A stretch of DNA of 58,126 nucleotides from Spirulina sp. SIO3F2 (GTDB lineage Bacteria > Cyanobacteriota > Cyanobacteriia > Cyanobacteriales > Spirulinaceae), in NCBI GenBank assembly GCA_010672165.1, contig JAAHHN010000012.1:1-58126 (forward strand), written 5' to 3'. Shown piece by piece: positions 26,174 through 34,687 of the stretch. A program made the position numbers and the translations under genes. How positions within the stretch are numbered: the stretch's first letter is position 1; every line of letters begins with the position of its first letter. The notes below the pieces were generated by a model that had not been told where the DNA came from, did not search any database, and was given only the letters and a program-made list of their open reading frames with translations.

Positions 26174-27481
26174 ATGGCTTCATCTTCTTGGCTTGGTCAG
26201 GGTATGTCTCCCTCTACTTCACTACACGATCGCGCCCTCTGGCCTGTCCTGTTCTGTCTGCTCTGTGGTACAGTGCTGCGCCTGATTTGGCCTGCCGATA
26301 TGGAATGGAAAGGCGATGAGATTTGGATGTGGGAACATACTCAACAAATTCTCACTGGAGCAATCCCCATGCCATCTGTGGGTATGCGCACCTCGCTGGA
26401 AGTGCCCAATTCCGTGGTGGGAACCTGGATTTTTCTGGCGTTGGCTCGGATTTCATCCACCCCTGTGCGCTTGGTGCAGTGGATTCAGGTGCTTAATGTT
26501 GTGACACTGTGGGGGTTTCTGGGGTTTATTTTGTCTCAGGTTCGATCGCCTGCCCGACAGACTTGGTTATGGGGCTTGGCGATCGCCAGCGTCAACCCAG
26601 CGGCGATGCTCTTAGCACGTAAACTCTGGCTCCCGGACTTAATTGCCCCATTTTGTTTACTGATTCTGATTGGTCATTGGTTCCGCAGCCGCTTCTGGGG
26701 TAGTGCGCTCTGGGGGGCAGCGGTGATGCTCTGCGGACAAATCCATATGGGTGGGTTTTTCGTGGCATTTGGCTTGGGGGTTTGGACGGTGTGGCAAGAC
26801 TGGAGCAGGCGTGGGGAGCGCACCCATTGGCTGGGTTACGCGATCGGGACATTACTCGGTGCTCTGCCCCTCATTCCTTGGGCATTCACAGTGATTCCGA
26901 ACCTAGAGACCTATCGAGAGTTTGTGGATGAACACGAATCCCTCAATCTGTTTCCCCGCTTTTATTTGCAATGGCTCACTTCGGCCTTGGGGGTGAATTT
27001 AAGTAATGCCCTGTGGAGCAAGTTTTGGACAGATTTTTTGGCTGAACCAAGACTGTGGGGGTTTCCCACCTATCTCATGGTGCCTGCTCACGGTTTCTTA
27101 GCTGGAATCGGCTTATATCCAGCCTATCGCTGGTGGCGTAATCGCCGCCCGCGATCGCTGCAATCCCTGGCCCGCTCACCAATTCCGACACCACAGATCA
27201 ATTTCTACTGTGGGGCATTAGCCTGGGGTGCAGGGGGTCTATTTTCCCTGCTGCGGGTGAATGTCCACAGCCATTATTTAGCGGTGATCTTCCCGTTTCA
27301 ATATCTTTGGTTGGCGCAACTGTATCGCCATCGGGAGCGGTTATTGTGGGCGATCGCCCTCACTCAACTCCTGATCAGTGCCACGTTTTTAACCTTTATC
27401 CACCGCACAGGCGGCCATCCCTTTGGTGAAACGGATTTTGGTATGACCTATTGGATGCAACAGGTAATGCCAAAAGAGTAA
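26174..27481 (+). CDS. Polytopic membrane protein, GT-C/PMT-like
   Basis: 435 residues with about nine hydrophobic helices. Near the N-terminus the motif MEWKGDEIWMWEHTQQIL holds an Asp-Glu pair just after the first helix, as in GT-C glycosyltransferases (PMT, ArnT). These move sugars from lipid carriers outside the membrane. No other motif confirms the activity. It starts at an ATG 21 bp after the fba terminator and stands alone. Confidence 0.65.
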   Translation: MASSSWLGQGMSPSTSLHDRALWPVLFCLLCGTVLRLIWPADMEWKGDEIWMWEHTQQILTGAIPMPSVGMRTSLEVPNSVVGTWIFLALARISSTPVRLVQWIQVLNVVTLWGFLGFILSQVRSPARQTWLWGLAIASVNPAAMLLARKLWLPDLIAPFCLLILIGHWFRSRFWGSALWGAAVMLCGQIHMGGFFVAFGLGVWTVWQDWSRRGERTHWLGYAIGTLLGALPLIPWAFTVIPNLETYREFVDEHESLNLFPRFYLQWLTSALGVNLSNALWSKFWTDFLAEPRLWGFPTYLMVPAHGFLAGIGLYPAYRWWRNRRPRSLQSLARSPIPTPQINFYCGALAWGAGGLFSLLRVNVHSHYLAVIFPFQYLWLAQLYRHRERLLWAIALTQLLISATFLTFIHRTGGHPFGETDFGMTYWMQQVMPKE

Positions 27482-27486
27482 ACGCT

Positions 27487-27821
27487 CTAGTGCAGGGTGG
27501 CGGAAAAGCTCATACGATTGAAAGAAGAATCAAAGTCCAACAAGAAAATGTAGTTTCTAAGTGCTGCCCCGATAATATTGGAGCTGAGTGAATATAATTA
27601 CCAATGGTTTGGCTCAACGGTGATGGCTCGGCTGATTCGTCAATGGTTAATGGCAGATGAGGTGGCAGACTTATCTCAGCCCGCTTTGCCATCTGCTTGA
27701 GGGGAATGGTCGCATTGCTAGTACCGCGATGCGGAGTTCAAAGTTCAGAGTTCAGAGTGCTTGTACAACAGGCGTTCTGTGAATTTTGAATGGATGGCTT
27801 ATTTCTGCCGTTCTGTACTAG
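27487..27821. repeat. CTAG-ended element, composite copy
   Basis: The 335-bp stretch starts CTAGTGCAGGGTGGCGGAAA and ends with the inverse of CTAGTACAGAACGGCAGAAA; the two 20-mers match at 15 positions, all differences being transitions. Inside it, 27717-27821 (105 bp) begins and ends with CTAGTAC / GTACTAG and has the size of the copies at 44399 and 55792. The left part has an open frame without start (QWFGSTVMARLIRQWLMADE) that I do not recognise; it may be a decayed transposase or host gene tail. Confidence 0.55.
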
Positions 27822-27943
27822 TTCTAGGACAAGCAAGGAAAACAAAGCGCCTTCCACTAAAATTCTTTGTTAGAATCTCAACAGTTAAAAGATTGATCTT
27901 TGGTTCAATCTCGTCTTTGTCATATCAACCCTGAAAAACGCCA

Positions 27944-28714
27944 ATGTCTAGAGCAACAATTCGCCTTTTTGGTTTTGGGATTGTGATGTTGAGCATCGGT
28001 TTGGGTCTGGCTCGGTGTCAGCCGCAATTGCGCCAACCTGCGGCTCGGCTTATTTTTCCCGCTCCGTCCGAGTTAAAAGCGACTCTGCTATATCCAGGCT
28101 CGAACGCTTATCGCCGTTTAAACATCCAGTTATACAAAGCCGTTCATAATGCTTCATTTATTGAAACAGCCTTGAGAACCACTCATCCGGCTGCGCTTAA
28201 AACAGTGACACCTCAGCAAATCAAAGTTTGGGCGAGATTCTATGAACGTCGTGATGAACTTGATGTATGCAGCACATCGGGTGGGGATAATTTTTTCTGG
28301 CAAAGCTGGTATCCTAACCTCTACAAAATCGATAATGGCTTTTACTTGATAGAGCAGTTTTGTGCTATCGGGAGAAATTCGAGCATACAGTATTTTCTTT
28401 CTAAGCAAATAACACAATTTTCTCCTGTTCTTTTTGAGCAGATTGATACTGAGAAAGTACAAAAAAGAGAAATCGATGCATCAGACATAACGCTTGTGTC
28501 CTCTATCTCAGGTCTACGCACCTATGATCCAGACTCACAAACTCTTCAAGCCTTCACTAAAACCAGAGGCTCAGGCAATTGTGGTGACTTCCAAAAATAT
28601 CGTTTAGATTCGTCAGCTCAAAAGTTTATTCTCTTAGAATATCGACTGCAGCTAGATTGTACAGCCGTTTTTGTCGAGCCTTCTGAGTATGAAATAATTT
28701 ATCAAAGAGAGTAG
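27944..28714 (+). CDS. Exported protein of unknown function, paralogue 1
   Basis: 256 residues with an N-terminal signal sequence (GFGIVMLSIGLGLARC; the Cys could be a lipoprotein site). The rest is mainly beta: YPNLYKIDNGFYLIEQFCAI, LRTYDPDSQTL, CGDFQKYRLDSSAQKFILLE. Four to five Cys could form disulfides. The C-terminal half (RTYDP ... F.KY.W...RF.LLEYR) recalls the DUF1176 style, but I would not assign it. It is followed after 4 bp by a paralogue. Confidence 0.65.
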   Translation: MSRATIRLFGFGIVMLSIGLGLARCQPQLRQPAARLIFPAPSELKATLLYPGSNAYRRLNIQLYKAVHNASFIETALRTTHPAALKTVTPQQIKVWARFYERRDELDVCSTSGGDNFFWQSWYPNLYKIDNGFYLIEQFCAIGRNSSIQYFLSKQITQFSPVLFEQIDTEKVQKREIDASDITLVSSISGLRTYDPDSQTLQAFTKTRGSGNCGDFQKYRLDSSAQKFILLEYRLQLDCTAVFVEPSEYEIIYQRE

Positions 28715-28718
28715 GCTA

Positions 28719-29564
28719 ATGAAAAAGAATAAAGTTAAATGCTTGTCAAGATTGGGTCTACAGATAGTTGTTTTTTGTCTTGGCATCATTTTGTCTATGA
28801 TTCCGGGTCTCTGGCTCCTAGAACTATTTGAGGATTATGTCGTACTCAATGAAGCTATTTTTGAAGGAGCACAATCACCAGATTTAACTTCAAAGATACA
28901 AAAGCCTCCTGAAAGGAAATCAATATTCTCAAGTCTAGATGGGTATACAATCAATCCTTTCAAAAATCGACTATGGGCAGAGATATATAAAAGTCAGCCA
29001 GAAAAGTATTTCTTTGCGTTTGCACAATACACAACTCATTCTCCTGAAGATGAGGCGGTGACAGATGAGCATGTCAGAATTTGGGCGCTACTCTCTATTC
29101 AACAAGAAGAGCTCAATGTTTGTAAATTCAGAGATTATTATAGTCCAGACTTTTTTCTAGGACACCGATATCCCAATCTTTTTGAGCTCGGTAAAGATCG
29201 ATATCTAGTGGAATTGTATTGTGACATAGGTTATAATCGAACACTACAGTATTTTATTTATGAGTCTAGGGATATCAAACCGCTGCTGTTTGAGCGAGTT
29301 CAATGGCAAGCGCTTGATGAGCATAACATTATAGTTCTAGAAACTGAAGAACCATCATTTCTAGGTGGAATTCGCACTTATGACCCTAAAGAAAAAATTC
29401 TTCAAATCTATGGGAAGGGTAGCGGTGGAGCAGTAGACGGAGACTTTTCAAAGTATCAATGGAGTGAAGTAGAGCAAAGATTTATCCTTTTAGAGTATCG
29501 ACATAAGTCTGGCTATGATCCGCCGTTTGATCCGCGTCAATATCCGCTGATTTATCAGCGTTGA
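28719..29564 (+). CDS. Exported protein of unknown function, paralogue 2
   Basis: 281 residues with a single N-terminal membrane segment or signal (LGLQIVVFCLGIILSMIPGL). It aligns along its whole length with the previous gene: YPNLFELGKDRYLVELYCDI, GGIRTYDPKEKILQIYGKGS, FSKYQWSEVEQRFILLEYRH, and both end with IIYQR or LIYQR. The pair arose by tandem duplication and then diverged strongly; both are probably expressed together. The first lysine-rich residues suggest membrane insertion. Function unknown. Confidence 0.65.
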   Translation: MKKNKVKCLSRLGLQIVVFCLGIILSMIPGLWLLELFEDYVVLNEAIFEGAQSPDLTSKIQKPPERKSIFSSLDGYTINPFKNRLWAEIYKSQPEKYFFAFAQYTTHSPEDEAVTDEHVRIWALLSIQQEELNVCKFRDYYSPDFFLGHRYPNLFELGKDRYLVELYCDIGYNRTLQYFIYESRDIKPLLFERVQWQALDEHNIIVLETEEPSFLGGIRTYDPKEKILQIYGKGSGGAVDGDFSKYQWSEVEQRFILLEYRHKSGYDPPFDPRQYPLIYQR

Positions 29565-29603
29565 ATATATGGATTCAACCCAGAAAATCAAAACAAAAGA
29601 GAG

Positions 29604-30731
29604 TCAAAACGCAGGCATTTTAAAACCTTGCAAGCTAGCCTGCTGTTGCTCATCATTTAATCCCTTCCCCTGCACCAACACACCAAAATTCCCTAAACCC
29701 GCTGGATCGATAAGCTGATGCAACGCATCGCGGCGCTTAAACACCGTTTGAATATCGTATGCACCGCTGGAGAGATCATTGAGCCGATCGCCCAGCCCCA
29801 ATGCCATCAAAAATAATCCCTGTTGGGTAAAGCCCAATTTTTCTAGCCCCACATTCTGACCATACTGTTCCAATGCGGTGAAATTCACATGGGCGGTGAG
29901 GTCTTGCTGACCCAAGTTCACATAAGGGTCGTTGTGGCGACGATGTTGATAATAGGCTTGGAGCGTTCCTTGGTGGCGTTGGGGATGGTAATAGCGATCG
30001 CTACTATAGCCATAATCAATTGTCAACAGATAGCCCTGGCGCAGCTTGCTGGCCACGGTTTCAAGCCACGCGATCGCAGCGAGATTCACTTCAGTGCAAT
30101 AGCCCTCAGGGTAGGTGCTTAGATCCAGATTGAGGTCTGAGAAGTAGGTGGCGATCGCTTCCGTCGAGAGCATCCCAACTGTTTCCTGAAGTTGTCCGTC
30201 CTGCACTGTGACATAAATCTCCTGGAGTTGCCCCTCTCGGACAACCACCCGATGCACCGGGAACGCATCCACCAATTCATTGGCTAAACAACAGCCTTGC
30301 AATGAATCGAGCTCTAACTTATCCCAGGTGAGCCACTGCACAGGGTAGTCCTGGAGTTTAGCTTGCTGTTGGGCGAGTTTACCAGGAGCGCGTTCAATAA
30401 TCAGATAACGGATCTGAGTCGAAACGTCCGGCGCATTCTGGTTTAAATAATTCAATATATCTCGGGCGAGATCACCATCGCCTGCCCCCATTTCCACAAC
30501 CTCAAAGGGTTGGGGACACCCCAATATTTCCCACATCTGCACCAACTGCACCGCCAACAATTCCCCAAAGTCTGCCCCCAACGAGACCGAGGTGAAAAAG
30601 TCTCCCCGCGAGCCGATCGCGGTTTGATGCTGGCTGTAATAACCATGCTCAGGGTCATACAGAACCAAGTCCATGTAATCGGCGAAGTTTAGGGGTGCAT
30701 GGGATTGGATAGAGTTGAATAGAGAAGTCAA
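29604..30731 (-). CDS. Class I SAM-dependent methyltransferase, MidA/NDUFAF7 family
   Basis: About 375 residues. Family marks: NFADYMDLVLYDPEHGYYSQ, GRGDFFTSVSLGADFGELLA with GSRGDFFTS, SAM-binding VVEMGAGDGDLARDIL, LANELVDAFPVHRV, LLTIDYGYSSDRYYHPQRHQ and TAHVNFTAL. The mitochondrial relative methylates an arginine of complex I; the bacterial substrate is unknown. The start is uncertain. The frame is open to a GTG at 30824, but this would add a hydrophobic stretch foreign to the family, so I place it at a TTG near 30731. It is transcribed after the glnA terminator. Confidence 0.85.
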   Translation of the reverse strand: MTSLFNSIQSHAPLNFADYMDLVLYDPEHGYYSQHQTAIGSRGDFFTSVSLGADFGELLAVQLVQMWEILGCPQPFEVVEMGAGDGDLARDILNYLNQNAPDVSTQIRYLIIERAPGKLAQQQAKLQDYPVQWLTWDKLELDSLQGCCLANELVDAFPVHRVVVREGQLQEIYVTVQDGQLQETVGMLSTEAIATYFSDLNLDLSTYPEGYCTEVNLAAIAWLETVASKLRQGYLLTIDYGYSSDRYYHPQRHQGTLQAYYQHRRHNDPYVNLGQQDLTAHVNFTALEQYGQNVGLEKLGFTQQGLFLMALGLGDRLNDLSSGAYDIQTVFKRRDALHQLIDPAGLGNFGVLVQGKGLNDEQQQASLQGFKMPAF

Positions 30732-30841
30732 AGTTAAAAGGATGAGGGTAGAAATAGAAAACAGAAAGGTTATAAATGCTCGAGAAATTCGGGTGTATCC
30801 GTAGCGTGACCGTCGCCCGCTCACATCTGATGATTATCCAT

Positions 30842-30873
30842 GAAAAGAAAGGAACGCAGCATGGCTGCATTCC
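30842..30873 (-). terminator. Rho-independent terminator of glnA
   Basis: On the minus strand: stem GGAATGCAGC / GCTGCGTTCC (one T-G wobble), loop CAT, followed by TTTCTTTT. It lies 63 bp past the glnA stop codon. Confidence 0.85.
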
Positions 30874-30936
30874 TTAGAGATATATTTACGATCAGTGTGT
30901 TACTAACCTTATAGTTATCAAGCGTTCATGCTTAAC

Positions 30937-32358
30937 CTACGCATCATAATAGAGGGCAAACTCATAAGGGTGGGGACGTAGGCGCATGGGATTGATCTCA
31001 GTATCGATCTTGTAGGCGATCCAGTTCTCGATGAAGTCCTTCGAGAAGACATCACCCTGAAGCAAGAATTCATGATCGTTCTTGAGATTTTCCAGAGCCT
31101 CTTCAAGGGAACCCGGGGTGCTGGGGATCTTAGCCAGCTCCTCAGGGCTGAGGTCATAGATGTCCACATCCAAAGACTCACCTGGATCAATTTGGTTCTT
31201 GATCCCGTCAATCCCGGCCAAAAGCATCGCAGCAAACGCCAAATAGGGGTTTGCCATCGCATCAGGACAACGGAATTCCAGGCGCTTCGCTTTGGGGTTC
31301 GGGCCAGAGAGGGGAATTCGGATGGAGGCAGAGCGATTCCCTTGAGAGTAAGCCAAGTTTACAGGGGCTTCAAAGCCAGGAACCAAGCGTTTGTAAGAGT
31401 TGATCGAGGGGTTGGTGAAGGCTAGCAAAGAGGGTGCATGCTTCAGGATACCGCCAATGTAATTCAGTGCGAGCTGGCTGAGGTTAGCATAGCCATCACC
31501 CCAGAACAAGGGTTCTCCACCTTTCCAAATCGACTGGTGGGTGTGCATCCCAGAACCGTTATCGTTGAACAAGGGCTTGGGCATGAAAGTAGCACTCATG
31601 CCATGCTTCTTCGCCACATTCTTGACAACGTACTTATAGGTCATTAAGTCATCTGCGGCCTGAATCATGGTGTTGAATCGAACACCCAACTCATTTTGAC
31701 CCCCGGTCGCCACTTCGTGGTGATGCTTCTCGATGGGCACACCACAAGCTTTCATGGTGAGGAGCATCTCTGTACGGATGTCCTGAAGGGTGTCGCTAGG
31801 GGAGACAGGGAAATAGCCTTCTTTGTAGCGGGGCTTGTAGCCGAGGTTGCCGCCTGCTTCTTCACGACCGGTGTTCCAATGACCCTCAACGCTATCAACG
31901 TGATAATAGCCTTCGTGCTCATTTTGGTCGTAGCGAACATCATTAAAGAGGAAGAATTCTGCCTCAGGACCAAAGAAAGCGGTATCACCGATACCCGTTG
32001 TGCTGAGGTAGTCCAACGCTTTCTGAGCAATGCTACGGGGATCGCGAGAGTACCATTCACCGCTGCGAGGCTCCTTAATGGAGCAGATCATGCTTAAGGT
32101 TTTTTCCTTATAGAACGGATCAATCCAAGCTGTTTTGGGGTCGGGCACCATCATCATGTCCGACTCGTTGATCGCCTTCCAGCCACGAATACTAGAGCCA
32201 TCAAAGGCGACACCATCAACAAAGGAATCCGCGTCAATTTGATTTTGGTAAAAAGAGCAATGCTGCCACATACCGGGCAGGTCAATAAATTTGAGATCGA
32301 TGATTTGGATATCTTCGTTTTGAATCCAATTCAGTACGTCTTGAGCTGTCTCAGCCAT
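30937..32358 (-). CDS. glnA: Glutamine synthetase type I
   Basis: 473 residues. It joins ammonium to glutamate, the main nitrogen entry. Signatures: [69 protein letters not shown] and [18 protein letters not shown] at the end. The loop DIYDLSPEE keeps a Tyr at the place modified in enteric enzymes, but cyanobacteria control this enzyme through small inhibitor proteins instead. AAGGAG stands just before the ATG, and an NtcA-type promoter is seen at 32414-32455. It is divergent from apcF. Confidence 0.98.
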   Translation of the reverse strand: MAETAQDVLNWIQNEDIQIIDLKFIDLPGMWQHCSFYQNQIDADSFVDGVAFDGSSIRGWKAINESDMMMVPDPKTAWIDPFYKEKTLSMICSIKEPRSGEWYSRDPRSIAQKALDYLSTTGIGDTAFFGPEAEFFLFNDVRYDQNEHEGYYHVDSVEGHWNTGREEAGGNLGYKPRYKEGYFPVSPSDTLQDIRTEMLLTMKACGVPIEKHHHEVATGGQNELGVRFNTMIQAADDLMTYKYVVKNVAKKHGMSATFMPKPLFNDNGSGMHTHQSIWKGGEPLFWGDGYANLSQLALNYIGGILKHAPSLLAFTNPSINSYKRLVPGFEAPVNLAYSQGNRSASIRIPLSGPNPKAKRLEFRCPDAMANPYLAFAAMLLAGIDGIKNQIDPGESLDVDIYDLSPEELAKIPSTPGSLEEALENLKNDHEFLLQGDVFSKDFIENWIAYKIDTEINPMRLRPHPYEFALYYDA

Positions 32359-32413
32359 TCAGGACTCCTTTATGCTTAAACGTTTTGTGGTGTGCGTTCA
32401 CACTAATCGGTCA

Positions 32414-32419
32414 ATGGTA
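32414..32419 (-). promoter_or_regulatory. glnA -10 box
   Basis: On the minus strand TACCAT (TAN3T). It lies exactly 22 bp after the NtcA site, the classic spacing for NtcA-activated promoters. Confidence 0.75.
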
Positions 32420-32441
32420 AGGAGGGAGGAATGGGCTTTTT

Positions 32442-32455
32442 GTAGCTCAGGATAC
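32442..32455 (-). promoter_or_regulatory. NtcA binding site of glnA
   Basis: GTA-TCCTGAGC-TAC on the minus strand, a perfect GTA-N8-TAC palindrome embedded in an A/T-rich context. NtcA with 2-oxoglutarate activates glnA when nitrogen is short. The site sits about 85 bp upstream of the ATG. Confidence 0.85.
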
Positions 32456-32736
32456 AAAAAATAGGCTGAATCCCCAAGAAAAGATGAAGATCTGGCAAGC
32501 CAACCATAATGTTGCACAGATGTGCAAGCAAGCTGATGAAGTTTGTAAAGGAATGTGTCGATTGTGAGTAAAACGTATCATTCCCGTCACCCAGTCGCAG
32601 GCGATCGCCCCCTCCTATGGGATGATATGGGATATTTGTTTGGCAATGGCGTGTCTTGCGATGGTGAGCTTGCCCGTCAGCGAAGACCAAAACGTTTTTA
32701 TTACTTTATATTGATGGATTGGGAGCAAAAGATTAA

Positions 32737-33246
32737 ATGAGAGATGCCGTTACCAGCTTGATCCAAAACTACGATCTGGCTGGCCGCTATTTTGATCGCA
32801 ATGCGATGGATAGCCTCAAAGCCTATTTTGCATCGGGACAGGCCCGGATTGCGATCGCGGGTATGATTACGTCCAATGCGGCTGAGATTGTCAAAACTGC
32901 CAGTGCACGCCTGTTTGAGCAAGTGCCCGAGCTGCTTGCCCCTGGCGGCAATGCGTATACCACCCGTCGCTATTCCGCTTGTCTACGTGATTTAGACTAC
33001 TATCTGCGTTATGCCAGCTATGCTTTAGTGGCAGCAGATAACGATGTGCTCAGCGAGCGGGTTTTGGAAGGCTTGCGTGAGACCTATAATTCCTTGGAAG
33101 TGCCCATTGGCCCGACGGTGCAAGGCATCGCGATTATGAAAGATGTCGTCAAGGAGATGGCTGATGCTGCGGGGGTTGCAGACACTGGCCTGGTGGATGC
33201 CCCCTTTGACTATATCTGCCGTGATTTTGGCGAAAAGGATATCTAG
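32737..33246 (+). CDS. apcF: Allophycocyanin beta-18 subunit (phycobilisome core)
   Basis: 169 residues. It begins MRDAVTSLIQNYDLAGRYFD and carries the chromophore Cys in YTTRRYSACLRDLDYYLRYA, then LRETYNSLEVPIGPTVQGI. These match ApcF rather than ApcB. ApcF is a minor core subunit that helps the terminal emitter pass energy from the phycobilisome to the photosystems. The short C-terminal tail (about 15 residues) is longer than I expect. It is divergent from glnA, with 378 bp between, and has its own terminator. Confidence 0.92.
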   Translation: MRDAVTSLIQNYDLAGRYFDRNAMDSLKAYFASGQARIAIAGMITSNAAEIVKTASARLFEQVPELLAPGGNAYTTRRYSACLRDLDYYLRYASYALVAADNDVLSERVLEGLRETYNSLEVPIGPTVQGIAIMKDVVKEMADAAGVADTGLVDAPFDYICRDFGEKDI

Positions 33247-33290
33247 GGTTGGGTGTAATCCTCGGGTCTAATTATTTAAGATTCAATAGG

Positions 33291-33330
33291 GCGATCGCAT
33301 CTCTACGAGCTGGAGACGCGATCGCTTTTT
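33291..33330 (+). terminator. apcF terminator built from two HIP1 palindromes
   Basis: GCGATCGC at 33291-33298 and again at 33318-33325 pair with each other, extended by TCTC/GAGA after one mismatch, with a loop of about 9 nt. Five T follow directly. Confidence 0.85.
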
Positions 33331-33359
33331 ATCGCAAAACATTTTAATAACAACTGCTT

Positions 33360-34262
33360 ATGCTTGTTCCTGACCATGATGAAGGAAGGCTGGGTTCTGC
33401 AAACCTACTCACTCAAGTGCACCAGCGTACCCAAGCAGCTCTAGCCTGCGGTGCGCTCCAACCCATTGAAACCCACTACACTTTTATTGAGCAGAGGGGC
33501 ATTCGATTTTTGTTGCGAATCTTGGCAAATGTGGAGCGCAAGGTCAAAGTGACCCACGCACGACGCCAGAAAGATCCCAACTTTAATCCGTTTTTGCCCT
33601 ACGACCCGGAACTTTGGGTTGGTGATTTCTCTGCAACCCATGTGTGCTTGCTCAATAAATTCAACGTGGTAGCGGATCATATTCTCATCGTGACGCAAGC
33701 ATTTGAACCCCAGACCCATTGGCTGACCATCGCGGACTTTGACGCCTTAGCATTCGGACTTAATCAAATCGATGGTTTAGGGTTTTATAACGGTGGAACA
33801 GCAGCAGGCGCAAGTCAGCCCCATAAACACCTGCAATTGGTACCCTTTCCGATGCTGCCCAATGGAGAACCATTACCGATTGAAAAGGCGATCGCTACTC
33901 TGTCAAACACTGCCCCAGTTTTAAACCCCCTCTCATTATTCCCATTCCATCATGCTCTGGTGAGGTTGCCTGAGCAACTCGATGCCCAGGTCTTGCATAA
34001 TGCCTATCAGCAGGCCTTGGTAGCAGTGCAGTTGAGCACGCCTGCAACAGTATTAGCAGGAACACAAACTGGGGCTTACAACTTGCTTGTCACTCGACAG
34101 TGGCTGTTGCTGGTTCCTCGACAGCAGGATGAATGGGAGGACATTTCTGTGAATTCTTTGGGGTTTGCTGGAACCTTGTTTGTAAAAAATGTCCAACAAC
34201 AGGCTCGTTTAGTGGAGATTGGACCATTGGAGTTGCTCAAAGCTGTGGCGATCGCACGATAG
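33360..34262 (+). CDS. Ap4A phosphorylase / ATP adenylyltransferase-like protein
   Basis: 300 residues. The HIT-like nucleotide-transferase motif GGTAAGASQPHKHLQLVPFP (His-X-His-X-Gln type, near residue 155) is preceded by NPFLPYDPELWV and LLNKFNVVADHILIVT, typical of ATP adenylyltransferases (Apa1/Apa2). These split Ap4A with phosphate to ADP and ATP, clearing a stress nucleotide. The C-terminal region TGAYNLLVTRQWLLLVPR fits the family's extra domain. It has its own ATG, 30 bp after the apcF terminator. Confidence 0.85.
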   Translation: MLVPDHDEGRLGSANLLTQVHQRTQAALACGALQPIETHYTFIEQRGIRFLLRILANVERKVKVTHARRQKDPNFNPFLPYDPELWVGDFSATHVCLLNKFNVVADHILIVTQAFEPQTHWLTIADFDALAFGLNQIDGLGFYNGGTAAGASQPHKHLQLVPFPMLPNGEPLPIEKAIATLSNTAPVLNPLSLFPFHHALVRLPEQLDAQVLHNAYQQALVAVQLSTPATVLAGTQTGAYNLLVTRQWLLLVPRQQDEWEDISVNSLGFAGTLFVKNVQQQARLVEIGPLELLKAVAIAR

Positions 34263-34687
34263 CATCCAATTCAAATAACATCAACATCATTAACAAAGTC
34301 AGAACACAATCACTGAAGTGCGATCTTTAGCTTAAATTCTCTACTACGGCTGTCGAGACAGTATGGATTGGCCCGAAGCAAAAAATATTCATGTTTTTCT
34401 CTGGGCAAATTGAAATAAACGATGTGAAATCATGATTTAGGGTGTGTCATCAATTAATACTAGAAGCCTGACGGGACAAAGGATAGAACGACCGACCCAA
34501 AAATAGAAAAAGGGGCCGTAGGTCAGTCACAGCAAGCACTTGAAATCTAACTGACGACAGTCCCTAGAAAATTGGGTAGAGACTTAGGTTAACTTAGAAA
34601 CTGATACCCCACCCCCTTCATATTCAACTGGCAGGCAATTCCCGATTTGGGTTAGAGCAAGCATCAACATCTTATTCTCAACACCTT
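34263..34687. other. Gene-free spacer with repeat copy
   Basis: Holds repeat copy 2 (34440-34564); the rest shows no gene. The promoter of the receptor phosphatase must lie between 34566 and 34687. Confidence 0.5.
34440..34564 (+). repeat. Short TA-flanked inverted-repeat element, copy 2
   Basis: 125 bp, flanked by TA on both sides. It starts GGGTGTGTCATCAATTA and ends TAACTGACGACAGTCCC. The interior shares AGAAGCCTGACGGGACAAAG and GGGGCCGTAGGTCAGT with the other copies. Confidence 0.85.

Noticed and set aside
26592-26852. Minus-strand frame within the GT-C-like gene
   Set aside because: Short frame without start context inside a clear membrane-protein gene.
30732-30824. N-terminal extension of the MidA-like protein with a hydrophobic segment
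   Set aside because: Family members begin near the NFADYM motif; the extension runs back from a GTG with no ribosome site and looks like leader DNA.
31696-32097. Antisense frame of 133 codons in glnA
   Set aside because: Glutamine synthetase codes on the minus strand with full motifs; the plus-strand frame is a by-product.
32359-32736. glnA-type glutamine riboswitch
   Set aside because: I looked in the leader and found no convincing matching structure; only the NtcA promoter is supported.
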